NCBI RefSeq assembly: GCF_050908995.1
Contig: NC_135123.1
Location: forward strand, 17,484,001 to 17,548,000
Direction of reading: 5' to 3'
Length of the DNA stretch: 64,000 nucleotides
Source of the DNA: Andrena cerasifolii
Lineage: Eukaryota > Arthropoda > Insecta > Hymenoptera > Andrenidae
Below the pieces are notes generated by a model. It ran no database searches and was not told where the DNA came from. It saw nothing but the letters and a program-made list of their open reading frames with translations. Shown here piece after piece: positions 11,234 through 22,992 of the stretch (positions are counted from its first letter, which is position 1; each line of letters begins with the position of its first letter). The translations under genes and the position numbers were made by a program.

Positions 11234-12589
11234 CTGAATTCCAGGGAATGGTATCGATTTAAATAATAGATTTCTAACCCGACCACCTGCGTGTGCCTCG
11301 TATTTCGCGCAGGGGCCCGTTCCCTCGTCATATTTCCAATTTCAACGAGCAGTTTGATCGATTCATAACAGCTTATGCTCCCCCACGAAAGAAAAACCAG
11401 CCGCCTCTGGTCGCGGAGATAATTAAGCGTTTTGTGGGCCGTGGCCGGCCCTCTGTTCGCCAATTACCGTGTCCTCGATCATCGCCGGCTGGTTTTTTTT
11501 TCTATTCAACAACCACGCGGCTCGCTCGAGGAAGCGGTATGCCGAACGTTCGTTCATCGATTCGCTTATCGAATGTGGGTAGAGATATAACTAGACGCTC
11601 CCACGAGTGCACCCGATTCGAGCCTCCCGATGAATGACCGTTGCATTAATGACATTAATCGATATCGTGACCTACGACATACGCATAAATGAGACCGTGT
11701 CACCAACTTGCGGATTCGGTAGATCCACCCTCGGCTCGGCTGCGGGCGCTGCTCGATCGGGGGAAGCCCGTGGTGTCGCGCGTCGGGGCGCGCGCAATTA
11801 GCGATTGCCAATCTTGCCAGCTAAGTAAACGGCGGGACGAGTCGCGCGAGGGTCCGTAAATTGAACGAAAGGCGAAAGAGAGTTGCGAGAGTCGCGAGGA
11901 ACGAGGGAGCGGAATTAAGCGTCTCGTTGGGGAGCATCCCGACGATTGTCGCAATTATCGCGACTTGACTCTCTGATTGAACCCGGCAAGCAAGCCTCTG
12001 ACGTCATCGACCTCGTGGATCTTGGACGGATCTGCGCGAAGATCGTTCGTCAGCCTAACGTTTCGTTCACCACTCAACGCGCCTCTCGTCGCTCCCGTTT
12101 TGTAGCACAGTCGTCAGGTAAAACGGCCCACCTATGTCACAAAATGCCCCGACATAAATAAGTAATTACTTTTTATTATTTTTAACAAAACGTTGTAGAA
12201 TATGTATTATATAAGATATTATTAACAAAAATAAAACAATATTGAATACAATTTTATTTCAAATTTCCTTTTTTTTCAAGCATCAATTTTCTTTTCTTTT
12301 TAGACTTTCCTGTCTATAACTGTCTTCGTAGTCTCCTTGAAGGTATACATATTATAAATTCTGCTACTTTCATTAACGCCCGTTGTTTAACTTTTTACCT
12401 TCTCCATCGCTTCGTTAAGATTATTTTCGGACCAGGATGCCCGTAATGTACTCCTTACATAATTACACGACATTTCTATTATCAACGAAGAAAAAGAAAT
12501 ACGTGATTTTGCGATGGGCGTATAACTCGCGAAATGTAAGAGATAGAAAAAAAGTTTCGAGACAAAAGTTACATGTTTTAATTAGATCT

Positions 12590-12805
12590 AGCATTTGGTA
12601 AAAAAAATATTATACAGTTCACGAGTTATAACAGAAAATCGGAAAATAACTGGATTTTCAGGGGTCAATTACACCCCCTTAGAGTGAATTTGGGCAGCAA
12701 ACAACATTTGCGTTGTAATCAGGAGGAAATTAATTCCCTACATATTCGCAAATATTCAAAATTTTTCGAATTTCCGGGTTCGAGATGTTCCCTTGCGAGG
12801 CAAGT
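12590..12805. repeat. Fragment related to the NPC1-intron MITE at 44734-45451
   Basis: It shares GCATTTGGTAAAAAAA-like sequence, GGGGTCAATTACACCCCCTT, AATCAGGAGGAAAT and TTTCCGGGTTCG with 45055-45225. It also carries the GAATTTGGGCAGCAAACAA block that appears inverted near 45020-45040. I do not see clear ends here, so this is a decayed or partial copy. Confidence 0.75.
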
Positions 12806-15092
12806 TCGAATCTGACGATAGCGTCGATGTATTCTTGTTGGGATAAGTAAAACAATGCTGGGGTGTTTTGTCAAATGAGGCGTATTACCTAGTTTAACCC
12901 TATCTACTTCCATACTTCTAATACCTAAGTAGTCCGGCGACTTTACACAACGTTCCCAGGTCCATTAAATATTCTTTCAATGCTCTTGCTGGTTGCGCAT
13001 TTATGCAACTGAAAGTACTAATTAAGCAACGGTTCTATACATAATTTGTGCGCCGTAGTCGACAGACATGTGTAGCGTACGTCGGAACGCCGACACAGGA
13101 AGAAAACAGGGTATACGTATAACGGGAGAGAAATGGAATCTCGAAGTAGGAAGATCGGCCGTACACCGTGCAATTAATCGTTTGTCTGTTATGAAATTCC
13201 CGTCGAGTTTACCGCGTTCTTATTAGGAAGGGATCTCGATTCTCGAGCCCGCAGCCAATCCGGGATTAATTCCACGTGTCTCTGCGGACTAACAATGAGT
13301 CAACCGCGAGCTAGCGGTGACGCACCCGCGAAACTAACAGGATCCCGCGTAGCCTGTTGCATGCTAACGTGAAAAACGCGTGAAACGCGTTTCCGATGGG
13401 AAGAGTCATCGAATGGCACGAAGAAAACCTGCGCCGCCCAAGGACGACCCGGGTGACATCGTTCCTAGCCACGCGGAACCACCTTCTCGCGAGAGAAGAG
13501 CTAATAGATGCCACTGGGGGAAGAAAGGACGAATGCTTATCCGCGAGCGTCTATTGTCCAAGTTTCTACATCCGGCTGCAGATTTCCTTCCTGATACCGG
13601 GGACTCCACGCGACTTGAATGCGTGAGCAAGCGTAGCCGTAGGTTCACCACACACGTCAACGGATAATCGAATCGTTTATTATTGAAGGAACGTCTCGAA
13701 CCTGAAGTGTTCGCGATACTTTCCCTCGAGGCTTGCCGAAAGTTTTCACGTACACGATTCAGCTAGGCAGTGGTCGATGCGATTATAGCTAATGAGGATA
13801 AGTAGCGCGTTAGGAACGCGACCATGGGCATTCAGTTGTTTCGCAAAGAACCGACGAGTCAACGAGTCCTGCGGCGGGTGAAAGGGAGGAAGGAGCAGAG
13901 GCGCCAATCGGTCAGTCAAGTCGCCCGGTGTCTAATTAGTTGCCATCTACGCTTCTAAGGCTGCCGTCTCTCCTTACGTTGCACCGCTCCGTTCTCTCTA
14001 GTGTTCCCTCTATTTGTCGCGCACTCGATTAAAGGTTAAGCAATTAGCTGAGAAGCGTCGCAGCTGACGCGTCACCCTTTCGGAGGCCGTGAATTTCGTT
14101 TCGGTGATCGATAGCCTGACGACAATGCGGAAGAAAATTCCGTTCGAAGACGACTGCAAGGACGAGCGATGGTGGGTACGAATTCGTGAGAGTCGCGGCG
14201 CGTGCCGTCCCCCTCGGCGTGCCGATTCCTCGCCGAATTCGTTTCGGTCCAGTGTGCGGCGTAATTGGTTCGGTCGGTGATTAATCGAGAACCCATCTCG
14301 GCGGTTAGGTTCGCGCGCAGCAGACAATTACGAGGCGAAAGCAGAGGAGAGCGTGCACGTGTGCGGTTACGCAGGGTTCCGCAATTAGTCACGTTGCGAA
14401 GACGTGTGCGACGCGCGACGCGCGACCATCCACCCGCGGATAGGTACGGCTCGAGCCTTAAGGGCTCGCCTCGATTCTGCGTCCACCGATGCCGATGGAG
14501 CTTCGAATTTCGCAAGGAATCTTTGTAAAAGGATTATAATACTCGGTGGCGTGGTTCGTAAACGTATGCACGGCCGAGGAGACCGGTTGTTTGGTCGCAC
14601 GTGTCACGCCATATGTCGCTGCACGGGGTGGCCAAGGGTTAACGTTACACACCGATCACCGCTACGAGTTACGTCCAAGGGTCGACCGAACAGAGCCAAG
14701 GATATCCCGAGGAAATTATTCAGCCTGCTGCGCTGCCGCGATCAAACGCCAACGGTATCGATTTAATTGCAGCTATTTTTGCGTTATTAATGCGATCCAT
14801 CGCTGTTAGACAAGCCGACGCGTCCCGACTAGAAATTATTCGAAAACCGGATCGCTGTAACGAGCCCTGTTTCCCTGCGTTTCCTCCGCCGATCCTTTCG
14901 TATTTCTAGCTAATTAACGAGCAAGCCGTTGGAGAAAGAATGCTTGCGCAAGCTGCTGCTGGAACTAGTCGAACGGTATCAAAGCGTGGAACTGTGGAAA
15001 GAAAGAAGAAAGAATCGGCGATAGGGAAATATGTATACCGGGCCCTTTCATACGTGCATTGTCTGCACTCCACAGTTCTACGCTCTACGCTA

Positions 15093-15767
15093 GGGTGGCT
15101 CTTATTTACTATAGTTCCAAATAATTAAAAAAAAAATCCGTGTAAGTTTCAGCTTGATCGGATAATGGGAAAGGGTGTCCCTGGGCCCTTAAACATTTAA
15201 ATCATTATTTAACTGCTCGCGACGTTGATTTTATATAATATCCTCCAAGTTATTGATTAAATAAAAAAATATGTCAAACAAAAGGTATAGATCCGGACAA
15301 GCAGCATCATTTATGTTCTATTACTTTTTCTCGTGCGACAAACGGTTTTCGAAAAAAGTCCGAAAAACTAACAAAAAACTTTTTTCTCAAATTTTAAAAG
15401 TTTAAATGATTCTAGAACACTTTTTATTTATGACGACGAACAAAAAAATGGAATTTTTACTTTCGAGGACTATTTTTTAAACATTTAAGGAGGGGCATAT
15501 ACCGAAATATGCGAAAAAGATAATAAAAAAATCTTATTTTCAGTGTTTGATATGTCATGAATGTTTCCTGAAAATTTGGTACCAAAATACCTTGGAGCAT
15601 ATTATATAAAATCTGTTTGATATTATATAAAAAGTTTAAGGGCCCAGGGGCACCTTTTCCCGTTATCCGATCGGGCTGAAATTTTACACAGATTTCTTTT
15701 TAATTATTTCGAACTATTCTGCAGGGTGCCCCGAAGAAAATTCAGAAGTCGAAAATAAGAGCCACCC
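15093..15767. mobile_element. TA-flanked MITE, internally deleted relative (copy 2)
   Basis: The termini GGGTGGCTCTTATTTACT and AAATAAGAGCCACCC are flanked by TA at 15091-15092 and 15768-15769. The left and right parts align with the element at 8675-9760, sharing for example TTTGATATGTCATGAATG and GCCCAGGGGCACCTTTTCC. About 400 bp of the interior is missing, which is typical of MITE derivatives. No open frame of note is present. Confidence 0.85.
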
Positions 15768-16971
15768 TACTCTACACTCTGCGGCGAAGGAAGAAAGGAG
15801 GAACCAGCGGCTATCGAGTCACACCCCCTAGAATTACCGTGCCCTGCGCGGGGGCATTACCGAGAGATTCTTCGGCAACGATAGTCGCCGCGCCGATTCC
15901 TCGCCGTTATTCCATTCTCGTGTACAGTGATATCGGGGAAACAACAATGGCGCATTATACGAGAGCGTGGTCCGGCTTTCGCCCAGGCCCGGCCACGACT
16001 CGCTCGGCATTTTTCGAGAGGATATCGCGATTACGACGCGACGTTCTCCGTTTCCACGGCGTCCAGATCACCGCCATTATTCCCGCGCTTCGTTGCCGTG
16101 CGCTTATTATCTCCGTTGCCTTCTCATATTTGCTTTGCTAATGCGTCGATGTCAATCGGGAAACGCTCGCGCCGTGGATCACCGTGCGCCCGCGATCCTC
16201 GATCCAAGGGAAACTACTTTCGCGTCTCGCCGCTCGCTATCGAAATAATACAAGGAGATGGAAGAAAAAGTGGCAGAAACAAACGCAGGCCCGTTTCGTG
16301 AATCATCGTGGCGGGAGCCCGCGTGGGAAACGTCGCCGTGTCGATCGTGGGCGCGCAAAAAGCGCAACAGTTAACGATCGCGGAAAAAGCAGCGTCAGGC
16401 GATGTAAAACGTTCGATAACAAGGTGTTCGATGCATCGATTGCGATACCCTGGCCACGAGAACTGGAACGCTCTTAATGAACGGAAATTCCATCGCGCGG
16501 ATTTCATTCACTCCGCGCGCTATCGCGCGCGCTGACAAACACCGAACCCCCCAGCTGTGTAAGTACGTGCCTACGTGTTTCCTCTCTACGCGGGCGCGTA
16601 AAGGTATCGTTGCGCAGATATTTCTCTGCCGTGGACAAATTCTACTCGCGACGCCGAGCGCTCTGTCGAAATCCTTGAATAGCTAAGGTGGAAGGACGAG
16701 CACAGGCACGAGCCATTCCTGCATCGTCTGCGGCGCAGGGTGCATAAAGTATTCAAATCACAATGGGCCATTCCTGTGGCTGGAGAATGATTTGCTCGTC
16801 GGTCGGGGGGTCGGGTCGAAATTATTAGCTTCTTGGCGGGCAACGAAAACCCGCTTGCTATTAATTCGTTGCGTCGTGTGATCGCGATGGTTTACGACTT
16901 TGTACGGGGAAGGAGAGAATCGAGCCGAGCCGAGCCGGGCCGGGCGCGCTGCGCTACTACGTGTGACGTAC

Positions 16972-17046
16972 GTAGCGCGTAATCGGCGCCGCATAGCGTT
17001 CGCGTTGCGCGCGGAAGGTCCCGGGTTCGATCCCCGGCAGGGGTCA
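16972..17046 (+). pseudogene. Degenerate tRNA-Ala(TGC) or tRNA-derived repeat
   Basis: The T arm CCGGG-TTCGATC-CCCGG at 17021-17037 is perfect. The anticodon arm TTCGC-GTTGCGC-GCGGA at 16999-17015 pairs with one wobble and shows anticodon TGC (Ala). A GTAGC box-A-like start precedes it. The D arm has an insertion, and the acceptor strand CAGGGGT has no 5' partner, so it should not be a working tRNA. It could be a tRNA pseudogene or the head of a tRNA-derived SINE. Confidence 0.5.
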
Positions 17047-20000
17047 GATCTCCTCCAGCAATTTTTTCTTTTTCCTTTTCATTTTTTTTTCTATTTCTGT
17101 TTACGTACCTTTGCAGCTCAGTGAATTATTCACGGACGCTGGACAAATACTTGGCTACGGCTGATAGCTCTGTGCGTTTAGAATCCGGAGAAAGGAAAGC
17201 TGGTGGCAGTTGGATGTAGGCAACGATCACTGTTACCCCGTGGATTGACAACTAATTTCGAAACCGTTCCCCTGGCTGGCCTACGACTCCGTTGTTCGCA
17301 GAGGATTTATTGGAGGAGAAGGAGGGAACTATTCGCAAAAGGGATAGTTCTCGGGGGGTCCGGGCGTTCGGCTTATTACATCCACTAATAAGCGTAGTAT
17401 ATCGCGTCGATTATCCGCTAAGTATAGGGTCGAAAAACGAAGGGCTATCGGCACTGACCATTGCCCGATGACTGCACGTCACTGGCATGCACACACTCGT
17501 AATTCATACAGTCGACTATAACGACCAGCCCTGGCCGTGTTGCTCCTCCTTGGCGCCCTCGCCACCCTCGCCACGAGCAACACGAATAAATCATAAAATT
17601 CATAACTGGCCGCGACCGACTGGGAGAAACCAGCGAGCAGCGGCCAAAGAGCAAACATCGTCTCGATATCCAACGATCAAGAGGAGACAATTACGGAAAC
17701 ACGAGTGGGGATAGTAGGCCATAAAAGAAGATAGGCTGAAAGGGAAAGCGAGACGCGAGTGATTCGGATCAACGAAGCTACGAGAGCCGTGGTCGGACTT
17801 CTCTCTCTATCTTTCGGGCGTCAAAAGACAGCGCAAGCAACGAGAAGCGCCCGAACCGACCGCGATCCGTCGCGTCGCGTAATTAGACTCGACCACCGAG
17901 TAATCGGTTACACGACTATCAATTCATCTCTCGACACATGCGTACCCCGGGCGGTTCAACAGATTCAAAGGACCCGAGCCACGAGACGCGATTCAGCGTT
18001 CCTCGCTGGACCTCGCTGATCCGCGCGTTGACAACAGATTCGGAGTACCTAGGTATCGCGTAAATCCGCGGCGAGCTTGAGATTCGTGGTAGCAGGTTTC
18101 GCGTCGGAGTCACGCGAAATCGCATCCCCCGTTTCTTCGTGCTTACGCGACGGAATGCGCCGAGATTATCGCGCCAATTAGCGCGCGCTTCCCTACGTGG
18201 GATCGCGCCGATTCCAAACCTCCCTCGATAAATCTCTGGGAAACAGGGCTTCCTGATTCTGACGATGCTCTTGGTCGAGGCACCCGGGACGGTCGCGTTT
18301 TCTTAAATCGTCAATTACGATGAAGGTTGCAGCAATTGCTACGGCAGATCTCTAAGAAACGGTGAGGGGAGGGAAGCGAAACTCGCCGAGGGATCGGACT
18401 TGGAGGAAGGCTCCTTTTGTTCGCGAGCATTCGCGATCCTCCGGCTCTTTTGATCGCAGCCGTAGATATAAATACCCAGAGGGGGTGTAACTAGAGTACA
18501 GTTGACCGCGACGAAGAGGCAGCTGCCGCTCGTCTGTTTTTTATTTTCCCGCCCGCAATCGTAGATAACGCGTCCTAGAGAGGTCCCTTGGCCAGATGTC
18601 CCGCCACCGCGAAGCGCGCCTCGAGTGCCACTAATTATAAAGGCAGGTTCCTCTTCCGGCCCGCCACCTTTGGCCGTCCGAGCCGCGTACCATTCTCCTC
18701 GGAGCAAGCGCGACGCGGCCGATTAGACACGCGCGTTCCCGGGGAAAGGTGAATTCGTCGAGGGAAGAGAGTGGAAGAAAGGGATTTTCCTCGGGGGACC
18801 AGCCGCTAGCTTGAGCATTGACGAGAATGATTCTTATGGTAATGGGCGATAGGTCGAAGAATGTCGAGCATACACGGGGCCAAGAGAAAAGAGGAGTAAA
18901 GAGAAGAGAGGCGACCAGCTGACAATGGGAGGATAGAAAACGTTACGGTCGGCCGCGCTTCGCCAGCCAAGGGTTAACGCGTTCGCTTTTATTTAGTACA
19001 CCTGGCGCGGCAAGGTACCCGTACACCTTACTTGCTAGCGAAAGCGCCCACGCGCCCCCTCGACCCCTTCGCCCCTCCTCCGTTCCGTTCGTCTATAGTC
19101 CATGTGCATTTCCCTTCTTTCGTAATTGGTAGCGAACGATGATCGTTGCAGATCGATTACAGTATTAGACTATCAGACTATGGGAATCGCGTTCGCGTGC
19201 CCTTTTTGATTCGCCACCGAGGCCTAGGCAAACTTTCAGCCGACTTACGCGCAGAGCTATATCGCGGCCAGTTACAACCACGGAGATATAAATAGGCGGC
19301 GTCAGTCGGCCGAATCCAGGAAAAGTTGGCGGTGGCTGGGCCAGTGACTTGCAGCGGAACCGAGCCTCCGTTCTTACCTAGCCTCTCGCTCATCCTAATC
19401 GCCACTGGCCCTATCGTCCTCCGCTTGGAATTCTAGGAGCAACTCGGCGGCTGGCCTGACCTCGCCTCTTAATTCCGAGCGCAGCGTGTGAACTTTCGAC
19501 CAGAGATTGACGAGGCACGCTAACGAGGCGTTCGCTCCGAATTTTTCAGGCTCGTCGAGTGCTCGATGCTCTCGAGCACTCCGCCACCGACGATTCCCAA
19601 CGATGAAGGAACTTCTTTGTTCCGTCGAGGAACGACCGCGAGCGTCTTCGCGGCAGCCGCCAAGTCCCGTCCACAACTACGACAAAAGCTGACTGTAATC
19701 TGTTATCGCGCCGTGGCGATCGATTCGATATTAATGCGGTTACTCTGCGCGCGATGTAATCTACTCTGTCCTTAAATCGAGTCGCCGCGTTGGCCGGTGA
19801 CGGCCGGTTTCCTCTAATTTGCGCGCGATTCAAACGGGACAACTAGCGGAATCGATATCTGCCCCCGGAAAGTCATCTCCGCGCTCGTAACTCGATCGGC
19901 GATTAATTATTGGCAAAGCTCCTTAAAAATAACTGGCCAGAAAATGTTTCACCGCGATCTGCCGGTGGCCGCTATCGACCTGCCGCGGTTTACCATCGTT

Positions 20001-20348
20001 CGGCCCCGGGTGTTATCGCGGAATCGGATGCAATGCGTGTCCAAGAGACACGTGAAAACAAAGAGACACGGGGAAACTCGATGGTACATACACGTAGGTA
20101 CTCCGAGCACGCGGGACGAGCTAAACCCTCTTGCCACTGACACTATACGCGAATACGCATGCAATATGCATAAACCGTGCCAGTTTGCGGCCAATAGCAT
20201 GCATAGCTGGATAAAATAATCGTTCGCCGGAGCGGGGATAAATATAAATTTCTCCCAACAATTTCATTTTCTCCCGCATCGATTCCGGTCGTGGGCAAAA
20301 AAATTTGTACAGGTGAAATGGAATGCTAAGATGATCAATCGTGCGAGG

Positions 20349-21219
20349 TAAAGGTACCGGTAGTTGACCAATTTTCAGGAGAACCTGAAAAATAAGGTTT
20401 TTAGAAGCGACGATCTCTTGAGAACAGTGCAGTTGACGCGCAAAGCCATCTACTTGATGACTTTAAAACGCAAACTTTAAAAGACTCAAGTGCGAAGTGG
20501 ATTATGAATAGTAGTAGCGAACGTTTAGTTTCATCAAGATGAGTAGTGCGTTCCTACGTCGTTACTTCCTTAAAGATTTTGTTAATAACAGATGTATAGT
20601 TCGGGCGAAAAAAAATCGGAAATTATTAACTCTTTATGACTGAATACTTCACTTCTTAAACTCTCACAGTGTTCTCTAAGTTCTTTAAATTTCTTTAGCA
20701 TTTATAACGTAGGTACCCAATTAGTCTCTAATCTTTTTAGAAGTACACAACGTAATTCTAAAGTGTGTAGTATACTGCGTTTCAGTGGGTGACTATTGAA
20801 TTTTTGAGCCTGTGAAAATTCAGTGGAACGAAGAGTCCAGCGAAGGAAACAATCTGCTGAACAAAAAACTCGAAATGTCTAGTCAGTTCCGGAATTGGAC
20901 TCCTTGTAGAATTGAAAATTTTAATTTCACTTTCTTTTTTTCAGAAATAATTAATTCTCTTTCTAGTATAGGTGGTCAATTACTCGTCAACATAGGGTCA
21001 ACTACTAGCATTTTCATTTCCAAGGATGGTCAACTTCTGAAGCAGTTACGGAATCTTGAAAAATGGTTACTTTTTTAAAAAATCGTTCTCATTACATAAT
21101 TTAGAAAGCTTAAAGTGTAGACATCTTTTTAATTATTCCTAATTTAATTTGAAGAGCAAGTAGTTACTATTGTTTACGCGAAGGATTTCTCTTAACTGGT
21201 CAACTACTCGTACCTTTAC
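20349..21219. mobile_element. Inverted-repeat element with AAGGTAC...GTAGTTGACCA ends
   Basis: The left end AAGGTACCGGTAGTTGACCA and the right end TGGTCAACTACTCGTACCTT are inverted repeats with two mismatches, each next to a TA. The interior has further GTCAAC and GTTGAC words near 20980-21035. The short open frame at 20812-21078 lies inside and is not gene-like. The TA boundaries are suggested by the sequence, but they are not the only possible ones. Confidence 0.6.
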
Positions 21220-22053
21220 CTTATCTACGATATAAACAACAACCTTCCTCGGCTAAATGAACTCTTCCCGGGTACCAGGAACTCGGTGGAACGCGCTGTT
21301 TCCCGGAAATGCTCGTCGAGATTAAGATTGCAAGCAGAAGTTGAATTAGCAGGCCCGGCGAATGAATGAATGAAACGGAAAACTTTCTCAATGGTAGATC
21401 GCTTGACACTCGCTACGGCCCAAGCACTACCGGCGAGGAATGTCGCGAACGTTGCACAAATATGTATGAATGAATCTAATGCGAGTGGTCTGTACAGCGT
21501 CGATGGTTTCGCTAACACGTGGGACACTCGCGTGCATAATTGACCCTCGTCTCTTGCAACGCCCGGTGTGACACACGTACGCCTACACGTACACGTGCAA
21601 TACGCCACAGACAATACAATAGGTACCTACATTATTCGTAACGGAGTGACCTACCTTCGATCTGTTACGAGAATCTCATGTTCTCCAGAAGTGGTCACTG
21701 ATGCCAGAGCACTTTCACTCAGGGTCAAGTTCACTCCGCGGATGTGTCGATGAATCCTTTAGGTCCCGGTTCCCGTCGCGATCCTGTCCAGCGTCACATT
21801 TTAATATCGCGCGCGTTCCCGACGCCGACAACGTGTTTCCGTACTAGCCGCGCACTTGTCACGCGTCAACACTCACGAACCCAACGACGCGCCAACTGTA
21901 AATGACCGCGCAGCGAGATACGCGCGCCACGTTCACAGCGGTTGCAAACATCCCAGAACGGTAGCCAATCAGGGAGCGGCCACGCGACCCAACAACCAAT
22001 CAAATCACACGCCACCGTCCTCGCGCTCTGACTTACCGACCGGGCCACCTGTC

Positions 22054-22303
22054 AATATATCGCAGACGAGCTATAGGATAGACCTATCACCTCATGGATG
22101 TCGCGTCGTCACCCAAACTGTGTTACCGACCCATAATTTCAGCCTGAAGTCTAGTTTTACGCGTGTTGAATTCCCACTATGCGTAACGTTACAATTTGCT
22201 TCGAGACTTCAGCGGTAACGTTGCATGTGACGCTAAAATGAAAATGGGGTAAAAAATGCATTGGGTGATAAGTCTATCCTATATCTCGTCTGTGAATATA
22301 TCA
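22054..22303. mobile_element. Short palindromic MITE-like element
   Basis: The block at 22054-22093 (ATATATCGCAGACGAGC, TATAGGATAGACCTATCACC) recurs inverted at 22263-22303 (GGTGATAAGTCTATCCTATA, TCTCGTCTGTGAATATAT). About 40-bp arms therefore enclose about 170 bp. It has no coding content and lies about 700 bp upstream of the WBP1-like start codon. Confidence 0.65.
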
Positions 22304-22992
22304 TAGCTATGTTCTATAATACAAACCATCCCACTAAAATTCCACGAAAATCTTATTACCTTTCCTTGGTAATGAGCTATCGCAACGGATAACGAATGCG
22401 TAGAATCGTTTTTGTCTAAACGATGACCGATCGTGATAAGGAACTTGTTAGAAACATTACGAGTTTCTTGTGTTTAGGGGACCGATGGCTTTTTTAAAAT
22501 ATCGACATACCCAGTTACCGATTGACCGTATATGTTTGAATGAAATATTCCGAGGCGGGCTTTTGCGACGAAATCAAATTAACCTACCCTCCACGATTAC
22601 GCTTTAATGCGTATATCGAGAGTTCCGTAAGTGATTCGACTGAAATGGTGAATAATGTCGCGGTTATTCTACGAGTTCAGATTTTTCACTACTCTGTTCA
22701 GTATAATACAATCGATTTCAATAAGCTTTGCGTTACTTAGAAGTTGGGTCGCGTTTTGTTTAAAAATTACCTTGAATAGACCTCGGTTGTATTAGGTGAT
22801 TGTTTTCTTGTGAAAAGCGATCGATCAGATCGGTCTTACATTCATCACAGAGCGCACGAGCCGGAGAGTGGAATTAGAATAGGAAGGAAGACGATTTGTT
22901 CCGCTGTTCCACAGCCGTCGGTAGATATATGATATATGATAAAGGAAATAGTATATAAGGTGGCGCGGTGGCATGCGCTCCGTGGTAGAATT

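Larger units (their letters stand above)
11234..22992. other. Gene-poor region between the LDLa gene and the WBP1-like gene
   Basis: I find no coding exon here. Open frames are short and GC-driven, and they lack splice continuity or family motifs. The supported contents are the MITE relatives at about 12590-12805 and 15093-15767, the tRNA-Ala-like sequence at 16972-17046, and the inverted-repeat elements at 20349-21219 and 22054-22303, all listed separately. Upstream exons and promoters of the flanking divergent genes probably lie here but cannot be placed. Confidence 0.6.

Noticed and set aside
18339..18707. 122-codon minus-strand frame near a TATA-like word
   Set aside because: It is low-complexity Gly/Ser/Arg composition without splice partners or a recognisable domain.
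19286..19310. TATAAATAGG followed by GTCAGTCG, resembling TATA plus initiator
   Set aside because: The spacing is about 17 bp where about 30 is expected, and no gene follows.
22951..22958. TATATAAG just upstream of the WBP1-like start codon
   Set aside because: A TATA box here would leave almost no 5' UTR before the chosen ATG. It may be chance, so I did not list it as a promoter.
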